Source: AP-15 sp963785565 (GTDB taxonomy: Bacteria; Pseudomonadota; Alphaproteobacteria; ATCC43930; CGMCC-115725). From it: a stretch of 64,000 nt of DNA. Below are positions 48,314 through 56,998 of the stretch, piece by piece (position 1 is the stretch's first letter; each line of letters opens with the position of its first letter). The translations under genes were made by a program, and so were the position numbers. The notes below the pieces were generated by a model. The model did not search any database and was not told the DNA's origin. It was given only the letters and a program-made list of their open reading frames with translations. The stretch spans positions 93,683 through 157,682 of the forward strand of contig CAWAVV010000031.1 of NCBI GenBank assembly GCA_963785565.1, read 5' to 3'.

Positions 48314-49611
48314 CTACGCAGCCGTCTGGTGGATCGTCTCGATGCCGAATTGAGCGACCGCGTTCTGCCCCATCATGCGGGCGATTAGCGCCTCCGGCAC
48401 ATTGGCGTCGCGCAACTGGGCGATGGCGTCCCAGGCGCTCGTCGCGTCGTGATGCGGGTAGCGCGAGCCCCAGATCACCTTGGCCGCAAAATCCTGCGGC
48501 AGCTTCTGGATCAGCCTCTCCTCGGCGTCAAAGCCGAGCATGACATTGCCGTGCTCCCACATCTCTTCGGGCTCGGTGCTGACCGGATAATGGTGCAGTA
48601 ACGGGATCACCCGGGTCGAGGCCTCCATTTTTTCGAGGACTTCCTGCATCCAGGAGGCCTTGCCATGGGCCACGACGACCTTCATCGCCGGATAACGCTC
48701 CATGACCGTAAAGCCGATTAGGGTCGAGGCGACAAACATATGGTTGTCGAGCCACGGGGCCAGGATCGGCGCCAGCGGATGGCCGAGCGGGGTGGCGCCG
48801 ACAAAAACCGTTGTCCCGGGCGCACCGCTGCTGCCGCCGGCAAACGGCCCGCCGCCACCGCCGGGCAGTGCCGGCTGCACCAGCCGATCCTTGATCTTTT
48901 CGAAAAACGGGCCGTGCGAGGTCCATTCCGGGTTCCACAGCCCCGGCGTCGCATGCACCGCCGCGGTGATGCCGAGCCGCTCCAACTCCGCCCACAGCGG
49001 GTCGTAGTAGGGGTGGTTCAGATAGCGGGTCTTCGACAAACATCGGCCGAATGAAGACGGCGCGAAAGGAGGGGATTGCTCGCGACCCGCTGCAATTCCT
49101 CCAGCGCGAAGTCCATGTTCTGCAATGGCAGTATCGCAGCGGCGAACAGACGGTTCGGCGCCGTCTTGCAGAAATCGGTGATCCAGTCGTTGTAGGCGCG
49201 GGCCAGCGCATAAGCCACGTCCGGGTCGCGCACCAGAAAGAAGCCCTCGGCGAACCAGGTCGGGTACAGGAGCGTCTGGTCCACCCCCATCGCGTCCATA
49301 TCGGCGAGCCGGGCCTGCGGGTCCCAAGCGCCTTCGTTGATCGGATGCCTGGTGTGCGGATCCAACTCCCCGATCGCATCCCAACTCATGCCCGGCCGCC
49401 ACAGCGCATGGCGCGGCAGATTGGGGTTCCCCCGATCGCGGAAAATTTCGCCGTTGACCTTCAGATACGATCCCGTCCGGCCTTCCTGGCGCCACAGCGC
49501 GTGCTTGCCGAGCGTGCGGTACTCCGGTTCGAGATATTTCTCCCACACCGCCGCGGGCTCGACCACGTGCGAATCGCCGTCGAATACTCCAAAGTCTTTC
49601 GTCGTCATCAT
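48314..49611 (-). pseudogene. Amidohydrolase family protein (amidohydrolase 2/ACMSD type), two frame breaks
   Basis: A TIM-barrel metal hydrolase or decarboxylase of the amidohydrolase-related type. N-terminal frame: FGVFDGDSHVVEP (metal motif), RLADMDAMGVDQTLLYPTWF, then RVASNP. The family core continues as SFRAVFIRPMFVED in a second frame and RYLNHPYYDPLWAELERLG in a third, to the C-terminus (LGFDAEERLIQKLP, WGSRYPHHDATSAW). Both breaks disappear if one base is removed from the CCCC at 49071-49074 and from the CCC at 49027-49029, giving about 430 aa. It is related to the intact gene at 49759-51147. Confidence 0.75.
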
Positions 49612-49641
49612 CCGCTCCCCATCCGGCCCGGCCCATTGGCA

Positions 49642-49729
49642 ATGTCATTGCGAGGAGCGAAGCGACGAAGCAATCTCGGTGTGCTGAGGCTCGATCCCAC
49701 GAGATTGCTTCGCTCCGCTCGCAATGACA
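49642..49729 (+). repeat. Palindromic REP-type repeat (TCATTGCGAG... family)
   Basis: The ends are long inverted arms: tgtcattgcgaggagcgaag reading in from the left and gcaatgaca reading out on the right, with agattgcttcg near the centre. This 'cgaggagcgaagcgacgaagcaatc' element is a common intergenic repeat in alphaproteobacteria and other groups. It fills the 147-bp gap between two amidohydrolase genes. Confidence 0.75.
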
Positions 49730-49758
49730 GCCTTCTTCGGTCGCAATAACAGATTTGC

Positions 49759-51147
49759 CTAACCTCGGGTGACCGCCGCCTCCGGCCGCAACGAGGCGCG
49801 GACTTCCTCGTCGGTCGGCCACCAATCGGGGCGCTCGATCTCGGTGACGCGGTCGCGGATGATCTTGGCCGGCGCCTGCACCTTGTAGAGGCGGCGGGCG
49901 TTGCCGCCGAGGAACTTGGCCTGGTCCTCGACCGGCAGGCCGTATTTTTGCATCGTCTCGATCGCCCGCCAGGCGTCGTCGCCGTCGTGGTGATAGACGT
50001 CGGATGACCAGGCCAGGATGTCGCCGTAGAACTCGGGCAGGCGCGCCGGCGGCGCTTCGTCGCCCTCGAAACCGGTCATGCAGTGCAATGCGAAGGTCTC
50101 GCTCGGCAGGCGCTTCAACGGCGGCAACTGCCGCTCGTTCTTGTAAAGCCGATAGGCCTTGTCGCATTCGTCGATCAGAAAGCTGAGCCAGGTCGAGGAT
50201 GCCTCGAACACAGCGGCGTTGATCTTCGGGTGCCGCTCGAAGAAGCCGGACATCAGCACGACAGTCACCCACAGCGCGGCCTCGGCCTGGAAGTTCTGCA
50301 CATTCGACAAAAACGAATGCGGCAAGCCGGCGGTCGCAATAGTGCGCCGGATCAATTCGGCGCCGGAATACTGCTCGCTGTAGCCGGAGGGCTTGAGCGT
50401 GCCGAAGGCCGGGAACGGGTGCATGCCGTAGACCATGCCGGTCTCTTCGAGCGCGTCCCACACCGGCTCGTATTTCGGCTGCAGCGGGTAATTGCCCAGC
50501 GCGTCCATCGGGCGGACGAGCGCCACCCGACAGCCCAGGGCGGCGACCCGATGCACCTCTTCGATCGCGTAATCCGGGTGCTGCATCGGGATCAGCGCGG
50601 CGAAGAACAGCCGGTCAGGGTCGGCCAAGGTGTACTCATAGGCCCATTCGTTGTAGGCGCGGCAGAAGGCCTTGGCGCCGAGCGCGTTCTCCAGCCAGGG
50701 ATAGATGTCGATCTCGGTCGGGATGATCATGACCTGATCGATGCCCTGGATATCCATGTCTCTGAGCCGCGGCTTTGGCTCGTAGGAGCCGGCGTGGTCG
50801 AGATAGGCCACCTGCTCCTGGGTCAGCGCGGTCTTCGGGTTGAGGTTGCGCACATTGAGAGCGCGCTGGATGTCGTGCTTGACCCCGGGTCCGGCATTGG
50901 TGATGACCCGCATCGTGCCGGGGATGCCGCCCTTGCGCGGCGAGCCGAGCCCGATCCCGGCGCGGCCATTGACGATCAGCAGGCGGCTGTCGGCGTCCCA
51001 CCAGATCGTCCGCTTCAACGCGTCGAGCTCGTCGCGGGTCAGGAAATCCTTGGCGCGCTCCCAGATCAGCGGCGGCTCGGTGACATGCGCGTCGCAATCG
51101 AAGGTCGCAAAATCCTTGGTCATCGGCGCAAAGCGTTGAACCGGCAT
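49759..51147 (-). CDS. Amidohydrolase family protein (amidohydrolase 2/ACMSD type)
   Basis: A 462-aa metal-dependent hydrolase or decarboxylase. FATFDCDAHVTEP supplies the first metal ligands, RLRDMDIQGIDQVMIIPTE follows, MHPFPAFGTL holds a barrel His, and the late SSDVYHHDGDDAW carries the conserved Asp-His. It is a paralogue of the gene at 48314-49611. The ATG at 51147 follows GAGGAGGG. Likely one step in breakdown of an aromatic or cyclic substrate with its operon neighbours (aldo/keto reductase and others); the actual compound is unknown. Confidence 0.85.
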   Translation of the reverse strand: MPVQRFAPMTKDFATFDCDAHVTEPPLIWERAKDFLTRDELDALKRTIWWDADSRLLIVNGRAGIGLGSPRKGGIPGTMRVITNAGPGVKHDIQRALNVRNLNPKTALTQEQVAYLDHAGSYEPKPRLRDMDIQGIDQVMIIPTEIDIYPWLENALGAKAFCRAYNEWAYEYTLADPDRLFFAALIPMQHPDYAIEEVHRVAALGCRVALVRPMDALGNYPLQPKYEPVWDALEETGMVYGMHPFPAFGTLKPSGYSEQYSGAELIRRTIATAGLPHSFLSNVQNFQAEAALWVTVVLMSGFFERHPKINAAVFEASSTWLSFLIDECDKAYRLYKNERQLPPLKRLPSETFALHCMTGFEGDEAPPARLPEFYGDILAWSSDVYHHDGDDAWRAIETMQKYGLPVEDQAKFLGGNARRLYKVQAPAKIIRDRVTEIERPDWWPTDEEVRASLRPEAAVTRG

Positions 51148-51160
51148 GCCGTCCCTCCTC

Positions 51161-52156
51161 CTAATCCTCGAGCCAGCCCGGCGGAACGGTCACACAGCCA
51201 TGCCGGACGAGAATAGTGTCGATCTCCGCGATGTCGGCGGCCGAGATGGTCCAGCCCAAGGCGCCCAGGTTTTCGGTCACTTCTGCGGGCTCGCGAAATC
51301 CGACCAGCGCCGTGCTGACGACCGGATTGCTCAAGGTCCAGCGCAATGCGAATTGCGGCAGGGTCTTGTCGTATCTCGCCGCGAGGCGCTTGAGGTCCCC
51401 GACAGCATCGAGGTTGCGGGAAAAATGCTCGGGGCCGAACAAGGTGCGGAACAGGTTGAGATTGCCGACCATGCCGCCGCGCGAGCGCCAGTCGCTCTCC
51501 TCGAATTGCATGCCGGCGTGAAACGTGCCGCTCAGCATGCCGTAGGCGAGCGAGCCATAGGCCATGACCCCGATCTCTTGGGCCGCGCAGTAGGGGAAGA
51601 TCTCGGCTTGCATGCGCCGGTCGAACATGTTCCAGCCATATTGCACGACATCGACGCGGCGCAGCCGCATGCAGGTCTCGATCTGCGCCAGGCGGAAGTT
51701 CGAGACGCCGATATAGCGCGCCTTGCCCTGCCGCACGATGTCGTCGAGGGCGCGCATCGTCTCGTCAAGCGGCGTGCCGGCATCCGGCCAATGCACCAGA
51801 TAGACGTCGACATGGTCGGTACGCAGCCTCTGCAGGCTCTTCTCGATCGACGCCATTACCCGCTGACGGCTGCTGTCGCGCCGGTTTGGCATTTCGTCGT
51901 AGCCGACCCCGAACTTGGTGACGATCGAGACATCCCGGCGACGGGCGCCGAGCGCGCGCGCCAAGGCCTCTTCCGATACGCCCATGCCATAGGCTTCGGC
52001 GGTGTCGAAGCAGGTGATGCCATTGTCGATCGCCTGCGCCACGGCGCGGCTAAACTGGGTCTCGTCGATCCGGCCGTAGGTGCCCCCGATTTCCCAGCAG
52101 CCAAACCCGATCGCCGAGATCTTAAGGCCGGTCTTGCCGAATTGCCGGTATTCCAT
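51161..52156 (-). CDS. Aldo/keto reductase
   Basis: A 331-aa NADPH-dependent reductase of the AKR superfamily. TIM-barrel marks: MEYRQFGKTGLKISAIGFG, catalytic Asp and Tyr in CFDTAEAYGMG, Lys in IVTKFGVGY, His in VYLVHWPDAG, and GVSNF. It is 13 bp from the amidohydrolase gene downstream and 8 bp from the SAF-domain gene upstream, hence the same operon. Substrate: an aldehyde or ketone of the presumed pathway, unidentified. Confidence 0.92.
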   Translation of the reverse strand: MEYRQFGKTGLKISAIGFGCWEIGGTYGRIDETQFSRAVAQAIDNGITCFDTAEAYGMGVSEEALARALGARRRDVSIVTKFGVGYDEMPNRRDSSRQRVMASIEKSLQRLRTDHVDVYLVHWPDAGTPLDETMRALDDIVRQGKARYIGVSNFRLAQIETCMRLRRVDVVQYGWNMFDRRMQAEIFPYCAAQEIGVMAYGSLAYGMLSGTFHAGMQFEESDWRSRGGMVGNLNLFRTLFGPEHFSRNLDAVGDLKRLAARYDKTLPQFALRWTLSNPVVSTALVGFREPAEVTENLGALGWTISAADIAEIDTILVRHGCVTVPPGWLED

Positions 52157-52164
52157 CGGACCTC

Positions 52165-53496
52165 CTACTGCGCCGCGATGGCGGAGGGCGTCGCCGCAAA
52201 GCGCCGCTCCATCTCGCGCCGCGCCTGCACCGCCTCGGTGTCCGGGATCTCCACATCGGCCCAGCGAACGATTTCTCCCGCCGCGATATCGCGCAGCAGC
52301 GCAACCTTGTTCGTCAGACCGATCGGCAAGGCGCGCTCAGCGAGGCTGCGTTCCGCCGGCACAAGCTTGCCCCACACCGTAAAGCCGCCCTCGCCGTCGA
52401 GAGTTTCGCCGGCGCGCAACGCCCGTTTGGCGACCGAAACAACGTCACCGCGAAATTCGCAAGGTTGGCCGGTCGGCTCGCGACGCAGCGCTGCAGACAG
52501 CACCGACACGCCGAGTTCCAGCCCGATCAGGTGGAAGGGCTTGTACATCGCGGCGTACCAGCCGCTCGGGTCGGTCTTGAGGCCGTACTCCTTGAAGCAG
52601 GCCCGGGCGTAATCGTTCGGCGCCTTCAGCACGACATAGACGCCCCAGCGCAGGTCGCGAAACACCGGCCTTCCGTCTCGCTCCAAGGACGAGACGACTT
52701 CGACCATGCCGTCCCGCTTGAGCACGCCGCCCGCCGCCGTCGCCCGCAGCACTTGCGGCAGATCGTCGACGCCGCAGGGCGGGAATTGCAGGCCGTCATG
52801 TGGAACGTCCAAGCCGCAAGCATTGGCGATCGCCGCCATCTCGATCGCCGATTTGGTGCCGTCGAGGAAGGAGTTGAACATCTGCGGGTTCATCCCGCCG
52901 CGTCGCGCCTCGTCCGCGGTCAGGCCGTAATGTTGCCAGACCTCGGCAGGGGTCACAGCGTGATAGGCCGGCAGATACTTGGTTCCCTTGCCGGCGGCAA
53001 CGACCTCGAAACCACAGGCGCGGGCCCAATCGACCAGCTCGCAGGTCAGCGCCGGCTGGTCTCCGTAGGCGAGGGAATAGACGACGCCCCGCGCCCGCGC
53101 CTCCTCGGCGAGCAATGGCCCGGCCAGCACATCGGCCTCGACATTGACCATGACGATGTGCTTGCCGGCGGCGATCGCCGCTTGGGCATGGGCAATGCCC
53201 GCCGGCGGACTGCCGGTCGCCTCGACAACGACCTCGACCCCGGGATCGGCGCAGGCCTCGATGCCCGATGCGACGAACGCGGTTCGCGCGATCCGGGCCG
53301 AATCCCAGCCAACGGCCCGGCAGGCGTTACGGGCCTGCTCCGGATCGAGATCGGCGATGACCGCGACCTCGATGCCCGGCATCGCCGGCGCCTGGTTCAG
53401 GAACATCGAGCCAAACTTGCCGGCGCCGATCAGCGCGACCCGCACCGGTCGCCCACCGGCGGCGGCGCGCTGCTGCGACAAGCGGTAGAGGCTCAA
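52165..53496 (-). CDS. NAD(P)-dependent oxidoreductase with homoserine-dehydrogenase-like and SAF domains
   Basis: A 443-aa protein. The Rossmann start RVALIGAGKFGSMFLNQ and VVVEATGSP resemble homoserine dehydrogenase. The middle (LAYGDQPALTCELVDWARACGFEV split by motifs such as AAGKGTKYLPAY) and the C-terminal SAF-like segment (VPAERSLAERALPIG, KVALLRDIAAGEIVRWADVE) fit the oxidoreductases of this combined family found in carbohydrate-acid catabolism. Enzymes of this type reduce or isomerise branched sugar acids in some species; the reaction here is not known. Operon with the aldo/keto reductase and PhyH genes. Confidence 0.8.
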   Translation of the reverse strand: MSLYRLSQQRAAAGGRPVRVALIGAGKFGSMFLNQAPAMPGIEVAVIADLDPEQARNACRAVGWDSARIARTAFVASGIEACADPGVEVVVEATGSPPAGIAHAQAAIAAGKHIVMVNVEADVLAGPLLAEEARARGVVYSLAYGDQPALTCELVDWARACGFEVVAAGKGTKYLPAYHAVTPAEVWQHYGLTADEARRGGMNPQMFNSFLDGTKSAIEMAAIANACGLDVPHDGLQFPPCGVDDLPQVLRATAAGGVLKRDGMVEVVSSLERDGRPVFRDLRWGVYVVLKAPNDYARACFKEYGLKTDPSGWYAAMYKPFHLIGLELGVSVLSAALRREPTGQPCEFRGDVVSVAKRALRAGETLDGEGGFTVWGKLVPAERSLAERALPIGLTNKVALLRDIAAGEIVRWADVEIPDTEAVQARREMERRFAATPSAIAAQ

Positions 53497-53508
53497 TGGA
53501 CCCGCTTC

Positions 53509-54309
53509 CTATTCGGCCGCCGCCTTGTAGGCGCGCGCGTAATCGAGCAGCGCGCTGTCCGGCACTGGTTCAATCGGCATGAAGTCGCGATGCGCGATCC
53601 ACTCCGGCCGGGTCGGCTTGCGGATATAGTTCGATACCGCGCAAAGGGTGAGGTACACGATACGCCGCGGGTAGGGGGTAATGTTCGGCGCCGACGCGTG
53701 CACCAGATTGCCGTGGAACATCAACACCGAACCCGGCTTTCCGGTCGGCGCGACGATGCCGCCCTCTTCGACGAGCTTGGTGACGGTCTCCTTGTCGAGC
53801 GTCCACAACGGGTAGGACGTCGTCTCCTCGTCATGGCCGGCAGACAGCACCCCGTGCTTGTGGCTGCGCGGGACCAGCATCAATGGGCCGTTGATCGGCA
53901 TCACTTCGTCCATGAACACCGCGATGTTCATCGCCCGCGGCTCCGGCATGCCGTCGTCGCGCGCCCAGGTGCCGTAATCCTGATGCCACTGCCAGACATC
54001 GCCTTCGAAGGCGGCTTTGGCGTTGATCTTGTACTGATGCATGTAAAGCTGTTCGCCAAACACCTGCTCTACCGGACGGATCAGCCGAGGATGATTGCCG
54101 AGCAGGCGGAATGCTTCGTTATAGGTGTGCGCGGCGAAGGCGGTGCGGGGCGCGCCGGTCTTTTCGCGCCACACTTCCTGGCGGTCGGTGGCGTAGATTT
54201 GCTCGGCCTCGTCGCGCAACGGCCCGACCTCCTCGTCCGAGAAGCAGCCGGGCAAAAACAGATAGCCTTCTTCAGCGAATTGCTGGACCTGCTGCGAGGT
54301 GAGCCGCAT
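53509..54309 (-). CDS. Phytanoyl-CoA dioxygenase (PhyH) family protein
   Basis: A 266-aa Fe(II)/2-oxoglutarate hydroxylase. Iron ligands are visible as the HxD in WQWHQDYGTWARDDGMP and the distal His in GNLVHASAPN; the 2-oxoglutarate Arg is likely in PRRIVYLTL. The segment NGPLMLVPRSHKHGVL resembles ectoine hydroxylase EctD, but no ectABC genes are nearby, so it is named only at family level. The ATG at 54309 follows AGGAGA. First gene of the operon that continues to the amidohydrolases. Confidence 0.85.
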   Translation of the reverse strand: MRLTSQQVQQFAEEGYLFLPGCFSDEEVGPLRDEAEQIYATDRQEVWREKTGAPRTAFAAHTYNEAFRLLGNHPRLIRPVEQVFGEQLYMHQYKINAKAAFEGDVWQWHQDYGTWARDDGMPEPRAMNIAVFMDEVMPINGPLMLVPRSHKHGVLSAGHDEETTSYPLWTLDKETVTKLVEEGGIVAPTGKPGSVLMFHGNLVHASAPNITPYPRRIVYLTLCAVSNYIRKPTRPEWIAHRDFMPIEPVPDSALLDYARAYKAAAE

Positions 54310-54435
54310 CGCGATTTTCTCCTGAATGCGGAGACGAGAGAGCGTGATCGATGCGGCGCGCTTCGTCAACCCGAGTGGGATCAGAAGGCTCACCAGGTAG
54401 TTGACGCGGCGCCCTTCGGGCGCTACAAACCGCCG

Positions 54436-54580
54436 ATGGTCAGCGCATCCCCACGACCGATGAAGACTACCGTCTCGCGCGGCTTTGCCGTGGGGCCTGA
54501 GGGTATGCGCGTGCGCTGAACACGACCAACACGCGACGATACGGGGCCCCGCCGGTACCGGTCGGGGCCTTTGCTTTTTT
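54436..54580 (+). promoter_or_regulatory. Attenuator-like leader upstream of MATE exporter: small ORF plus alternative hairpins
   Basis: A 27-codon ORF (54436-54519, inner ATG at 54460) is followed by four segments able to pair alternatively: 1 CCCCACG (54449-54455), 2 CGTGGGGCC (54489-54497), 3 GGCCCCG (54545-54551) and 4 CGGGGCC (54563-54569). 1:2 leaves 3:4 free to form an intrinsic terminator followed by TTTGCTTTTTT. 2:3 would prevent it. This is the geometry of a transcription attenuator. The small ORF lacks a strong ribosome site, so translation is uncertain. It fills most of the 327-bp gap. Confidence 0.45.
54545..54580 (+). terminator. Intrinsic terminator in the MATE leader
   Basis: Perfect 7-bp stem GGCCCCG/CGGGGCC around an 11-nt loop (CCGGTACCGGT), followed by TTTGCTTTTTT on the plus strand. 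No plus-strand gene ends just before it, so it most likely stops leader RNA ahead of the MATE gene 57 bp downstream. Confidence 0.7.
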
Positions 54581-54636
54581 GGGGGTCTCTCTCGGACATC
54601 GGTGGTGGCGCCGTGACGGAGAACAGAGAGAACCAG

Positions 54637-56055
54637 ATGCAACCGTTCGATCCAGCCGACTGCCGCAGCCTCGGGATCGCCGATTTCGGCATCCGCGCGG
54701 AGGTTCGTGCAACCCTGGCGCTGGCGGTGCCGCTCGCCGCGGCCAATCTGGCGCAGATGGCGATGGGCGTTACCAACACGCTGATGGTCGGGCGGCTTGG
54801 AGCCACGCCGCTTGCTGCCGCAGGCCTCGGCGGGATGTTTTATTTCACCGTCGGCGTCATGCTCCAGGGCATCCTTTTCGCGGTGGCGCCACTGGCCGCG
54901 CATGCGCTCGGCGCCGGCGATCGCGCCGCGGCGGGTCGGATTGCCGGCGCCGGGCTGGTACTCTCGGTGATGTTGGCGCTGCCCTTCGTCGCCACCTTGA
55001 CGAGATTGGACCGCTTGCTTCAGGCGCTGGGCTACGACGCCGCGCTGGCCGTCGAAATCGGCCGCTATTTGCGGGCGCTTGCCTGGGGTGCGCCCGCCTT
55101 TCTTGGCTTCGGGGTGCTCCGCAGCCTGCTCGCGGCAATGTCGCGCACGCGTCCGGTGATGGCGGTGCTCCTCGTCTGCGTTGCCGGCAACGCGGTGTTG
55201 AACTGGTCGCTGATCTTCGGCCATCTCGGGGCGCCCGCCCTTGGTGTGGCGGGCTCGGGTTATGCCAGCTCAATCAATCAATGGCTGATGCTGGCTGGTC
55301 TGGCGCTGTGCACGCGCATCGTCCCGCGCTTGGCGGGATTACGCGTGCTGCGCAGGGCCTTTGCCGCGAGCTGGACCGAGATCGGGAACATCATTCGTCT
55401 CGGACTGCCGATCGGCGGGATCAGGGGAATGGAGGTTGGCGTCTTCCTGGCCGCCGGCATTTTGATGGGCCTTTTGGGGGCGGCGGCGCTTGGGGCGCAC
55501 CAACTCATCCTCAATTGCGCGAGCGTCAGCTTCATGGTGCCGCTGGGCCTCGGCCAGGCCGCCACGGTCCGGGTCGCCTATCAGCTCGGCGCGGGCCGGG
55601 TATTTGCGGCGCGGCGGGCCGGCTCCGTGGCGCTCGCCCTCGGGGTCGGGTTCATGGCTGCCGCCGCGGTCGTGCTGTGGGCCTTCCCGCAGACCATCAT
55701 CGGGGCCTATGTCGACGTCGCCGACCCGGCCAATCATCAGACCGTCCAGATCGCGCGGCGGCTCATCGTGATTGCTGCGCTGTTCCAAGTGTTCGACGGG
55801 ATGCAGGTAATCGCCGTTGGCGCGTTGCGCGGTTACAGGGACACCGTGGTCCCGATGCTTCTCGCCGCCTTCGGCTACTGGGGCGCCGGTTTCGCCGGAG
55901 GCTGGCTGCTCGCCTTTCCGCTCGGATACGGCGCCGTCGGCCTGTGGTGGGGTCTTGCCTTCGGGCTCGCGGTCGTCGCCGTCCTGTTGACCCTGCGGCT
56001 TTATTCGATCGCGGGCCCGATCAGCCGGGGGGCCGAGGCGGTCGCCGTGCCCTAA
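54637..56055 (+). CDS. MATE family efflux transporter (NorM-like)
   Basis: A 472-aa multidrug/toxin exporter with about 12 hydrophobic helices in two halves. ALAVPLAAANLAQMAMGVTNTLMVG opens helix 1 region in two parts; LGAHQLILNCASVSFMVPLG and GIRGMEVGVF fit the second half. It exports cationic compounds using Na+ or H+. The ATG at 54637 follows an AGAGAGA stretch; GTG 54613 is also possible. Expression may be set by the attenuator-like leader. Followed 64 bp later by the coxMSL set. Confidence 0.9.
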   Translation: MQPFDPADCRSLGIADFGIRAEVRATLALAVPLAAANLAQMAMGVTNTLMVGRLGATPLAAAGLGGMFYFTVGVMLQGILFAVAPLAAHALGAGDRAAAGRIAGAGLVLSVMLALPFVATLTRLDRLLQALGYDAALAVEIGRYLRALAWGAPAFLGFGVLRSLLAAMSRTRPVMAVLLVCVAGNAVLNWSLIFGHLGAPALGVAGSGYASSINQWLMLAGLALCTRIVPRLAGLRVLRRAFAASWTEIGNIIRLGLPIGGIRGMEVGVFLAAGILMGLLGAAALGAHQLILNCASVSFMVPLGLGQAATVRVAYQLGAGRVFAARRAGSVALALGVGFMAAAAVVLWAFPQTIIGAYVDVADPANHQTVQIARRLIVIAALFQVFDGMQVIAVGALRGYRDTVVPMLLAAFGYWGAGFAGGWLLAFPLGYGAVGLWWGLAFGLAVVAVLLTLRLYSIAGPISRGAEAVAVP

Positions 56056-56119
56056 TGATTGGAGAGACCGGCGGAAATCGACTAAAAGGACCGCAACCAA
56101 TTACGGGGAGGAGATCGAG

Positions 56120-56983
56120 ATGATACCCGCGCCGTTCGCGTACCATCGGCCTCGCTCTCTTGACGAGACCCTCGCCCTTTTGGCGCAGCTCGGCGAGGAC
56201 GCGCGGGTCGTTGCCGGCGGACACAGCCTGATTCCGATGATGAAACTGCGATTGGCCCGGCCCGAGCACTTGGTCGACCTGCAGGATTTGAATGAGTTGC
56301 GCGGTATCCGAAGCGAGCCCGATGCCGTGATCATCGGCGCGATGACCACCCAGCATGAGCTGATCGGCTCGGAGGTGCTTGCCGCGAGTTGCCCGATTAT
56401 TCGCGAGACTTCGCTACAGATTGCCGACCCGCAGGTCCGATATTGTGGAACACTGGGCGGCAATGTCGCCAACGGCGACCCCGGCAACGATATGCCGGCG
56501 GTCATGATGGCGCTCGACGCGACCTACCGGATTAAGGGCCTGCGTGAGGAGCGCGATGTTGCGGCGCGCGATTTTCACCGGGGGGCCTATTCGACGGCGC
56601 TGCGGGAAGGCGAGATTTTGATCTCGGTACGCATCCCGATGCCGGCCGCCGGTCACGGCCACGCCTACGAGAAGCAAAAGCGAAAAGTCGGCGACTACGC
56701 GACGGCCGCGGCGGCGGTGGTTCTGACGATGTCGGGCGGAGTGTGCGCCTCGGCCGCAATCGCGCTGACCAATGTTGCGGACACGCCGCTCTTTGCCAGG
56801 GACGCGAGCGACGCCGTGGTCGGAACCGCCGTCGACGAAGCAGCGATTTCGGAAGCCGTGCGGCACGCCCGGGCCATCGCGAACCCGTCGCCGGATGGGC
56901 GCGGTCCGGTCGAGTTTCGCACTCATCTTACCGGAATTATGGTGCGCCGCGCCTTGACGCGCGCCAAAGAGCGCGCCAGCTGA
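56120..56983 (+). CDS. coxM: Carbon monoxide dehydrogenase FAD-binding medium subunit CoxM
   Basis: A 287-aa flavoprotein passing electrons from the iron-sulfur subunit to the quinone pool. FAD motifs are VVAGGHSLIPMMKLRL near residue 33 and TLGGNVANGDPGNDMPAVM near 112. PAPFAYHRPRSLDET at the start and KQKRKVGDYATAAAAV are typical of CoxM. The ATG at 56120 follows GGGGAGGAGAT. First gene of coxM-coxS-coxL, the order seen in form I CO dehydrogenase. Confidence 0.92.
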   Translation: MIPAPFAYHRPRSLDETLALLAQLGEDARVVAGGHSLIPMMKLRLARPEHLVDLQDLNELRGIRSEPDAVIIGAMTTQHELIGSEVLAASCPIIRETSLQIADPQVRYCGTLGGNVANGDPGNDMPAVMMALDATYRIKGLREERDVAARDFHRGAYSTALREGEILISVRIPMPAAGHGHAYEKQKRKVGDYATAAAAVVLTMSGGVCASAAIALTNVADTPLFARDASDAVVGTAVDEAAISEAVRHARAIANPSPDGRGPVEFRTHLTGIMVRRALTRAKERAS

Positions 56984-56998
56984 GCGCGGGAGGCAAGA

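Noticed and set aside
49642..49729. Terminator or insertion sequence between the amidohydrolases
   Set aside because: The long imperfect palindrome lacks a T-run and any transposase; it fits a REP-type repeat better.
52465..54519. 684-codon plus-strand frame opposite the SAF oxidoreductase and PhyH genes
   Set aside because: Shadow of well-supported genes. Only its last 28 codons are kept, as a possible leader ORF for the MATE gene.
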